Assembly: GCF_030867145.1 (NCBI RefSeq) | Contig: NC_134433.1 | Coordinates: 12,661,216 to 12,725,215, forward strand | Length of the DNA: 64,000 bases | From: Opisthocomus hoazin | Taxonomy: Eukaryota; Chordata; Aves; Opisthocomiformes; Opisthocomidae | Direction: 5' to 3' | Made by a program: the position numbers and the translations under genes | The notes under the pieces: generated by a model | What the model was told of the DNA's origin: nothing | Seen by the model: the letters and a program-made list of their open reading frames with translations, nothing else | Databases searched by the model: none | Part shown: positions 56,901 through 64,000 of the stretch, in pieces | Position numbering within the stretch: position 1 is the stretch's first letter | Layout of the letters: each line of letters starts with the position of its first letter

Positions 56901-57027
56901 CGGGGTCCCAGGAGCGGGGCCGCCGCTGCTCGCCCACCAGGTGCTGCAGCAGCAGGCTGTACTGCAGCGGCGGCGGGGGCGGAGGCTCCGGGCCGCCCGG
57001 AGCGGAGGACGGCGGCCCTGCCGCCAT
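53876..57027 (-). CDS. TIMM22: TIMM22, inner-membrane carrier translocase subunit (4 exons, 192 aa)
   Basis: TIMM22 is the channel-forming Tim17/22/23-family core of the TIM22 complex, which inserts multi-pass carrier proteins into the mitochondrial inner membrane. Exons on the minus strand: 57027-56796, 56361-56165, 55092-55020 and 53952-53876, 579 coding bases including the stop. The product has 192 residues; human has 194. An N-terminal Pro-rich segment precedes LQYSLLLQHLVG. Four membrane segments follow, with the glycine-rich FVLGGAFGVFTAGI (from residue 79) and FAIVGAMFSCTEC. Cys67 and Cys139 match the human structural disulfide pair (69 and 141). PKDPYRTPTAKEVLKDMGQR is the conserved matrix/intermembrane loop. 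The end is AIDYYLR followed by TAA. All junctions are GT/AG and in frame, so the gene looks intact. It is convergent with ABR, as in human. Confidence 0.95.
55020..55092 (-). CDS. TIMM22: TIMM22 exon 3
   Basis: YRGKSDWKNSVISGCITGGA IGFR plus one base. Acceptor TTCCACAG; the donor is GTTGGT, a less common but acceptable form. Confidence 0.93.
55361..55402. repeat. Two-copy 21-bp tandem repeat
   Basis: The unit starting GCCCCCAGAACACAGCACTG occurs twice in TIMM22 intron 2. Confidence 0.9.
56165..56361 (-). CDS. TIMM22: TIMM22 exon 2
   Basis: Codes residues 78-143, from the split Gly codon and FVLGGAFGVFTAGIDTNVGF to MFSCTECVVES, phase 0 donor TCT|GTGAGT. Acceptor TTTTGCAG. Confidence 0.95.
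56796..57027 (-). CDS. TIMM22: TIMM22 exon 1
   Basis: ATG at 57027, MAAGPPSSAPGGPEPPPPPP, then LQYSLLLQHLVGEQRRPRS and KSEEQKMVERAMESCTFKAA. Donor G|GTGCGG, phase 1. The N-terminus starts like human TIMM22 (MAAAAP). Confidence 0.94.
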
Positions 57028-57300
57028 GACCGGCCTCGGACACCCGGCGCCGCGCCCCAGCCCACTCCAGGCGCCGGTAACGCGGCTCCCGGCAGCCGTG
57101 GCGACGCGCGGGAGCCCACGGGAGCTGTAGTTCCGCCGAGGGGAGGGCCGGCCGCGCTCTGGCGGAGAACTACAACTCCCGGCAGGCTCCGCGGCGCGGG
57201 CGGGCGGGTCGCGCGGCGTCTCACGGGATTGGCAGTCCCTGGGGACGACCGGGACTACATTACCCGGCGTGCCGCGCGCTGCCCCCCTGGCGGCCGTTGG
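57028..57300. promoter_or_regulatory. TIMM22: TIMM22 bidirectional-type CpG promoter with three ZNF143-like motifs
   Basis: Three matches to the ZNF143/Staf consensus (ACTACAATTCCCAGCATGC type) are visible. One is on the minus strand at about 57134-57114 (GGAACTACAGCTCCCGTGGG). Two are on the plus strand, 57168-57187 (AACTACAACTCCCGGCAGGC) and about 57253-57272 (GACTACATTACCCGGCGTGC). An ATTGG CCAAT box lies near 57229. Such clusters mark strong housekeeping, often divergent, promoters. Confidence 0.65.
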
Positions 57301-57364
57301 AAGCGCTGCAGCTGAGGTGAGGGCTCCGGCGCTGGAGCATCCTCGGGAGCGGCGGCGGCAGCAG
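57275..57364 (+). other. Candidate noncoding first exon of an unidentified plus-strand transcript
   Basis: GC-rich sequence just downstream of the ZNF143 cluster ends at a strong donor, GCAG|GTGAGC (57364/57365). It has no convincing start codon or protein. It could be the 5' UTR exon of the next gene to the right or a promoter-associated lncRNA. In human the next gene upstream of TIMM22 is NXN, divergently transcribed, but NXN coding sequence is not recognisable here. Confidence 0.3.
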
Positions 57365-60300
57365 GTGAGCGCGGCTCGGGCTCCGGTTCCGTCTCCGGCT
57401 GGGGCAGGCTGGCGGCCTCGCCTGGGGCAGCACCCGGGCTGGGGGAGGGCTGAGGTGCCGCAGTGCGGGAGACAATTCCTCTGCCCTGGCTGAGGTGCGG
57501 GGAGGGGGGCGGGAGGCTCGGAGGTGTCGCGGCGGCGGCGCCGTCCCCCCTCTTCCCCCCCCCCTCACGCCGTTCACCCCCTGACTGACTTCTGGCTGCG
57601 CCGGGCTCCGGGGGCAACAGGTCCCGCTCCCCGCGACGGGGCGGGCGGTTGTAGCTTCGCTCCGGGACGAGACCTGCGGTGAGGGCAGCGCATCCCGGCG
57701 GTAACCGGGGTGGGCGCCGAGCCCCGGCTCCCGCCGGAGCCCGCGGAGGGGCGGCTCAGCGCCGCGGTGCCTGAGGCGCGGAGCCGTGCGCGTGGGCAGC
57801 CCTCAGGCGTCGGCTGAGGGGAGAGCGGCGGGCCCGCCCGGTACCTCCGCGCCTCAGCTCCCCGCCCGGGCTCCGGAGAGGCATCTCCCCTCTTCCCCGT
57901 TTTCCAGGGGAAAGTGTCAGCCCGTCTCTGTAGCCTGTCGGAGGAAACCCCGGCTGCCTCCGGCGTAAAGCGGCAATTCTGCTTCAGCGCTTGGCTATCT
58001 CAAAAGGGCTTAGAGAATAACCGAAATCTTTCTGTCGCGAAATGCGAACTCGGCTCGTGTCAAATCCCATGGAAACTTTGGCTCTTGTGGGCTTGTTCGT
58101 TTTTGTAATGAGGTGAGAAATGTTTCTTTCGTGCTCTTTACCCTCGGTAAACCGGTGCTGTGGACGTTAAAAAGCTCCTACGTGTTTTGCTTGTATTGTG
58201 TTTTGCTCAGCCTGCTTTACTTTCTTGTTCTTGTGGACTAGAACCAGTTTTCTGTTCAGCTCGGCACAAGTGAAGATAGGTATGCCTTAAACAAACAGCT
58301 TTCTTAACTTATTTTTTGATATTTTTTCTATTTTAATTTTAAAAGTTACCTGTAGGTTTTTAAACCCCTGACAAACAGCTGTGATGGTTTCAATGGGATG
58401 CTTCGAAGTAGTGTATTTCAATAATAAAAAATTATTTAAAATATTGAAAGACTATTTTTAGACAATGCATTAAGTATAAAATCTTCCCGATACCCTGAAA
58501 TGCAATTCTTTAGACATCCCTAAGTAATCAAATTTTTTTTTTTTATCCTTTGCCCTTTGTCTTGTTCATCTCTTAGTTTAGGACTGGATAGGTAGGTTCA
58601 AGTAACAATTTAAACCGATGGTTTTACCGTTTCAAATATTTCATTATACGAAGTTCATTTTCAGCAACATTCCTCTGAAATCCCACTGCCCTCTACTGGC
58701 TGGACCAGTAGGGTTCACCTGCCCGGTGCTCTTCCCTCTCCACGCTTTTTTTATTCCTTGTTCGTTTGTTGATTTTCTTTTTTTAAGCTCAGAAACAGCT
58801 GAGAAGTGTGCTGTTAAAATCTACGAAACCAGTATCTTTACAAGGTAGAGAAGGTTGCTGGCAAGATGGTCTCCCTAAGGAGCCCTGAACTTTAGATTTC
58901 AATCTTCTCCTTGATACAAACTAACCTAGTTGGGCTGATCTTGAAGTCACACTGCAAAGCCTATTTTACAAAGGCATAAAGGGAAGAAAGATGTGTTGGA
59001 TTTGGCATCTGAGCACTGAGAGTTTACATGTGTAGCTGGAATATTGGTTTGACATTCTTTTCTCTGTTCCCGGGTTCTGGAGAAAATGATGGGTACTACT
59101 TGTTTATGACTATACTTATATAAAATACCTATATTTATAAATATTCATATATATAAACTTATGTATGTTATATCCACACCCCCACACCCCTTCAGTGTTT
59201 AAATAGTTTTCTTCTTTTCTTATTTGTGGTGTTCTGTGTTCTAGATAAGAACAAATACACGTGCTTGAGTATTCGAATAATCTCATCTGCCTGAACAGAC
59301 TTTTTATGTGAGTGAAATCAGATAGAGGATTAAGGCTTGGAGTGAGAATCTGAGAGTTCAACATATCTTTGATAAATAAGTTGTTCAAATAAAACTTTCA
59401 GCTGTTTCTTTTTCACAAGCCTGTGAATCTACATTATTGCAGACTTGCGTAGCAAATGCATTTGGTCCTCTTCCTTCCCAGGCTCTTACCTGAATGCTGT
59501 GCCTGAAATCACACTTTCCTCTTGGAGCTGTTAAGTCCGGTATGAGAGCTTAGGTTATTTTTAACCTTGCCTAGTCCCAGATGAAATATTTTCGTTTCAT
59601 GTGAGTGTGCCTCTTTCCTGTGTGATGACAGCATTAGGTGCAGGTGATCATGGAGGTTTTGCTACAGCCTGCCAGGGACCCAATGCACCGTGCTCAGCAT
59701 CTGTTTCAGCAGAGGGCAGCACATGGGGATATTGGAGAATTGCGTTTCACTTGACCTTTACAGTGACTCAGTCTTTCTCCCACACTGCAATGTTCTCCAG
59801 CCAGGATAAACCCTGGAAATAATGGGCGTTTTGTCCGAAATCCTGTTTTTGCATATGTCTATTAGCTGTAGAGCTCCCAGGTTTTCAACAGGCTTTGGCT
59901 GTCATTTTTGGCATTGCTATTTAAGAAAAAAAGAATAAGTTTTCATAGCACTCAACTTTGTTTTGTAAAACTGCCAGTTCCAGAGTCTTTTCTGAAGTTA
60001 TCTAACTGGGCAGGAAGTGGCTGAAGGTAGAAGTCAATAGTAATTGATTTAATCCTGTTTTTTTCACTCATGCCTATCTGTCGGTACCTTTTTCCCTTAC
60101 CAGAACTGGGATGATCTAGGGGAATGAGAGGAAGAGGGGATAAATTAATGGATATTTTAATGAAAAAGGGAACACTTTCAGTCACACTAGAAGCAGAAGA
60201 AAGTAAGGCTGCTTTGCAGCTGGTTGCACTGCCATCCTTGCCTCTCATGTAGCAAAGAGGTTTCCAGTGGCTACAAAAGGAAGTATACTGGGGCCTGCTG

Positions 60301-63300
60301 GGCTCTGATTCTGGCAGCAACACTTAACGTTTCCTTTCTATAGTCTTCTCATCTATATATTAAGGCTGATACTTTCCTACTTCTCATCCAGGTTGTGAAT
60401 GTGGTAATTTTTTTGTTTGTTTATTGAAAAGATTTTAGGTTTCAAAGGGCATTGGAGAAGTGCTTTGTGAAATATGCCAAAATCCAGTGAAGGAAAGCTG
60501 CTTTAACTTCTATACTTCCCTTGGCTTATATGAGTTTAACTGATTTATTTGTTCAAGAGTGCAGTTGGTTTTTTTTCTTCTGAGGTAGCAAGGCTTTCTG
60601 TGTTGGAGAATACTGTCACTGTCATGGCAAACAGCTAGAAAAAATGTAAGATTGTAGCTAGATGGCAGGTATATAAAACTGAAAAGGTACCCTGACTCAC
60701 AGATTTTTGGTTTTTTCCCTCTTTAGGTCAATATAAGATAGACTGCAGAGAGATATTTCACTAAAATCTCATTTTAGGATCAGCAGACTTCTTTCTTGTG
60801 ACTCTGTTCTGTAATTCAAAGAGAAGGAGCAGGATGTGGGTTTTCAAGATGATTGTTTGATCTTGTCTGATCTCTAACATTTTATACGGCCAAGTGCACA
60901 TCCTTTTTGAAAGTAAGGTGGCTTCTTTGTGTTTGTTCCACTTCAGCATGTTACTCCTTCCCCTCTTCACAATTTGCCTAATATTACACATATTTTTGTT
61001 TTCACCTATGAAATTCAAAATGCTCTTGTGTTGTAACTCATGTTCTAAAAAAAGATCTGTATAAAGTTTCAGACATCATCATCTCCTAGGGATCTTGGCT
61101 GTTGCTATAGAAGCCTAAATTCTCTTCTGAGAGACCTTTCCAATATAAAGAAGTTGATACTGGAGGAAGTTGTCATGGAAATACGCAGCAAAAAGAGAAA
61201 GGAAATATCAATTTGATGACTGTTACATAGGCTTAGCCAACTTGGGGAGGTGGCTTCATACCTAGAGATCTGATTCTGCAGATTCTTTGTTACATTCCAG
61301 TGGACTGGAATGCCGCAGACTAGAACCTAAAGAAATACATTATTTATTATTTACATTGCCAACGATACCTCCTCAACTCGGTGAGCTTCGTGTGTATCCA
61401 GATTAATGTTTCCTCACTGCCTAATAATGTCTAAAAAGCAGTATGATGCTATTCCTCAGGCTACCCAATCTCCAGATGGGGAGGCAAGGTCCCTTTCAAG
61501 CCAAGTTTGTGGTTGTGTGGCAGGAATGGGGCTTGTCAGTTCCCTGGTGTCAGGCCTTTGGGGTGGGTGCAGAGAGCAACGTTGTCTGCAGCTGGCACTG
61601 ATGTTTCTGTTGGAGGGAACCCCCTACAGGTGACGTTGGTAGGCCAGGGAATTTCAAGCAGAGTGGTTCTAATGTGGGATGAGCTGTAGCACAGCTTTTT
61701 ATTATACTTCTGTCAATGGCTGCTCTGAAAGGATTTATAGAGCTACTGCTATTGAAATGAGGCTTTCAGAACCAATTTTTAAATGAGGAACTAAAAATAG
61801 TTTCTTCTTCAAGCTTCAGTGCCATTCCAGATTTGAACAGGAGTCCTTTGTGCCCAGCCAAATGGTGGTATAAGCAAATCTCTCTCCATAAATTACTCAT
61901 CCACTTCTACCATCTGTAAGGCTGGTTGGTTCCCTGGTTTCAAGCTTTTTGTGTCTTTCTTACTAAAGCCTCCTGATATCTAATAGATGTGATTATGAGT
62001 GAGCTGCCTTTAAATATCTATTACCAGTGTCACCATGGTAACTGCTGCAAGAGTTTCTTGCTGGTAGAAGGTTTCAGCTCCCTAAGATACAACAGGGCAA
62101 AGTGCTTAGGCTGTTGTTTTCACAGTTTGAATGAGATCATGCACAATATCGAAGAGGAAAAAATAACATATTTCTTATTTTTAATAGCCATGAATGCTAA
62201 TAGTACTGAAAGGAGTAAGATTGATTCTGGAGCCTGTCCTTAGATAAGAGAATGGAGGACAGCTACATGGGCTGGGACAGACCAAGCTTTCCCTGGAGAG
62301 CATGCCTTCACCAGCAAGCTCCTACAGGAACATGTGACTCTCCTCAACTGAACCAGCACTTGGCCTTTCTTTTGATACTGTCAACAAGTGAACTAATTGT
62401 TCCTAGTGAAGGATGCGAAGTCGTGATATTCCACTTGCCACAGGAGCAGGCAGAGTTGCTGAGTGATTCAGTGTGGAGTAGAAAAAAATGAGCTGGCTTG
62501 TGTGTTATCTCCCCTTTTCTCTGTATTCCCAAACTGTTCCTTTTTTTGCTCTAGGCCTTCAGCTGCTGTGTAGCCAACAGGCTAGAACTGTTGGTTGGGC
62601 AATATCCAGAGTGACTTGCCTGCCTTCCTGGGTTCCATAATCTTCCCCTTTCCTTCTCTGGCATCTGCTTTCTTTCCTGAGCTCCTGTTGCTTGGTCAAT
62701 TAATCCTCTTCTGTTCTGTAATGACAGTTGTTTCTATAGGCTTCTCCACATGACAGGTTCACTAATGTCCCTCATGCTAACTCTGTCACCTCAGGGGGTT
62801 GTGTTGCTTTCATTTATTTATGATAAACAGGTCACAAACTCCATCAGATACTACTTCCTTTTCATGCAATCTGTTCTCTTGATTCATTACCCTCGTATTG
62901 CAGTATCTGCTGGAGATTTTAAATTATCACTTGCTTTTGTAGAAACCTGGAAAGCTGAGCACCTATTTCTGCCACTCTCTTTGTTAGCTGTGCCTGCTGC
63001 TTTTGGCATCTAGGCCTTCTACCTTTTGCTAAGGAAGGCTTCAATTTGTGTAACGGGCTGTTCAGTGTAGCTGTTCTGTAGAAGAAAATGGGAGGCTGAG
63101 CTTAGGGACCTGGAGGAGAGGTGCCATTTGCATTCACTTTCTTTGTGTGTGGACAACAGACGTGACAGAGCCAGAGCGACTGGTACTGTGCACCTCTCTG
63201 ATGGAAAGAGTTCCACCTGTCTGGAGGATAAGTTCATGCTGATGAAGCACTGATATTTGTCCTTACCTGCCTCATAGGCAACACGATCCACATACGAGAT

Positions 63301-64000
63301 CCAAGATCTTTTCTGCTGAGCTTAAAAATGCTCATAATGGATTTCAGTTATAATGTTTGTTGTGTGCCAAATTTGGATTAAGGGTGTAAAATCTGAATTA
63401 ATTATGATTACTAACCAAGAAACCCAAGGAAATAATTTTCATAAGAATGCTTGTAAGCAGAACCTGGATTTCGGGATGGAATTTGCTTGCATTATACCAC
63501 TGCATGTTTCTTAATAGTTATTCTGTAACACTGTGGTTAATACTGGGAGGATCTGAGTGTTTGGGTACTTCAAATTTCAGATGCATGGTTGAAGTTCTCA
63601 AGTGTGCTAAGCTGATTTAAAAGTTTAAGCAGCAGCAAACATGTTTGTTCATAAAAACTGTCTGGAAGTAAGGAATTGCTGAACTTTTAGATTCTCCCTT
63701 TTTTGAGGCTTTGAGTATGTCACCAAAGCCAAACTTTCATGCTCTGATTCTGGGTGCCTATATGTAACAATATGCGTGTCTTCTGCAAAACTGCTAAGTG
63801 GTTATATGGGAGATAAAATCAGTGGGCACTGTAGATCCTTAGTAGCTTGGGATATTTTGTCAATAATTTAGCTGCCTTTGTTTCCCTACCTGTAAAATAG
63901 ATGAGTTGCTAAGTTACTGCAGTGATTAGCTGATAATTAAGAAATTAACATCTGTGGCTAGCAGGTCGAGGGAGTTTCTCCTCCCCCTCTACTCTGCCCT
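57365..64000. other. Right-hand region: end of CpG island, then AT-richer DNA with no recognised gene
   Basis: The CpG island continues to about 57.9 kb. Beyond that the composition falls sharply to AT-rich, with no long frame, recognised exon, RNA gene or repeat family on either strand. It may be the first intron of a plus-strand gene or true intergenic DNA; I cannot tell which. Confidence 0.5.

Noticed and set aside
57300-64000. NXN first exon expected from human synteny
   Set aside because: No NXN-like coding sequence could be recognised on either strand, so only an unidentified transcript start is suggested.

Overview
The window is vertebrate nuclear DNA, almost certainly from a bird and probably from a GC-rich microchromosome-type segment. 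The evidence is very GC-rich sequence with short introns over the first 57 kb, one CR1 LINE with the typical avian 3' end, and gene content matching the human 17p13.3 block (TRARG1-BHLHA9-ABR-TIMM22). The exact species cannot be read from the sequence.

Layout, left to right. (1) Minus strand, 1.8-2.2 kb: first coding exon of TRARG1 (TUSC5); its second exon lies off the left edge. (2) Minus strand, 4.8-5.6 kb: single-exon BHLHA9, a limb-patterning bHLH factor, followed by AT-richer islands at 6.7-7.9 kb that carry four copies of a HOX/PBX-type octamer. (3) Plus strand, 9.4-52.1 kb: ABR, a Rho-family GEF/GAP. Twenty-two shared or downstream coding exons (25.2-49.8 kb) splice in frame from alternative first exons. 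The first exon at 20.66 kb gives an 861-residue DH-PH-C2-RhoGAP protein. The one at 28.28 kb gives about 817 residues. The one at 41.52 kb gives about 312 residues, essentially the RhoGAP domain alone. The one at 9.40 kb encodes a coiled-coil segment homologous to the N-terminal oligomerization domain of the paralogue BCR and splices in the right phase to exon 2. A small fifth candidate sits at 38.6 kb beneath a cluster of RFX X-box-like sites. (4) Minus strand, 53.9-57.0 kb: four-exon TIMM22, tail-to-tail with ABR. (5) 57.0-57.4 kb: a CpG-island promoter with three ZNF143-like motifs facing an unidentified plus-strand transcript. (6) 57.9-64 kb: AT-richer DNA with no recognisable exon.

Functionally the genes are an old syntenic neighbourhood, not a pathway: insulin-responsive GLUT4 trafficking (TRARG1), limb development (BHLHA9), Rac/Rho/Cdc42 signalling (ABR) and mitochondrial carrier-protein insertion (TIMM22). 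The most interesting feature is the nested promoter architecture of ABR. Successive first exons remove domains from the N-terminus, and the most upstream one would add a BCR-type oligomerization module that the usual description of ABR says it lacks.

All splice junctions below were chosen by hand from GT/AG sites, reading phase and similarity to the remembered human ABR and TIMM22 proteins. No alignment or search was run.
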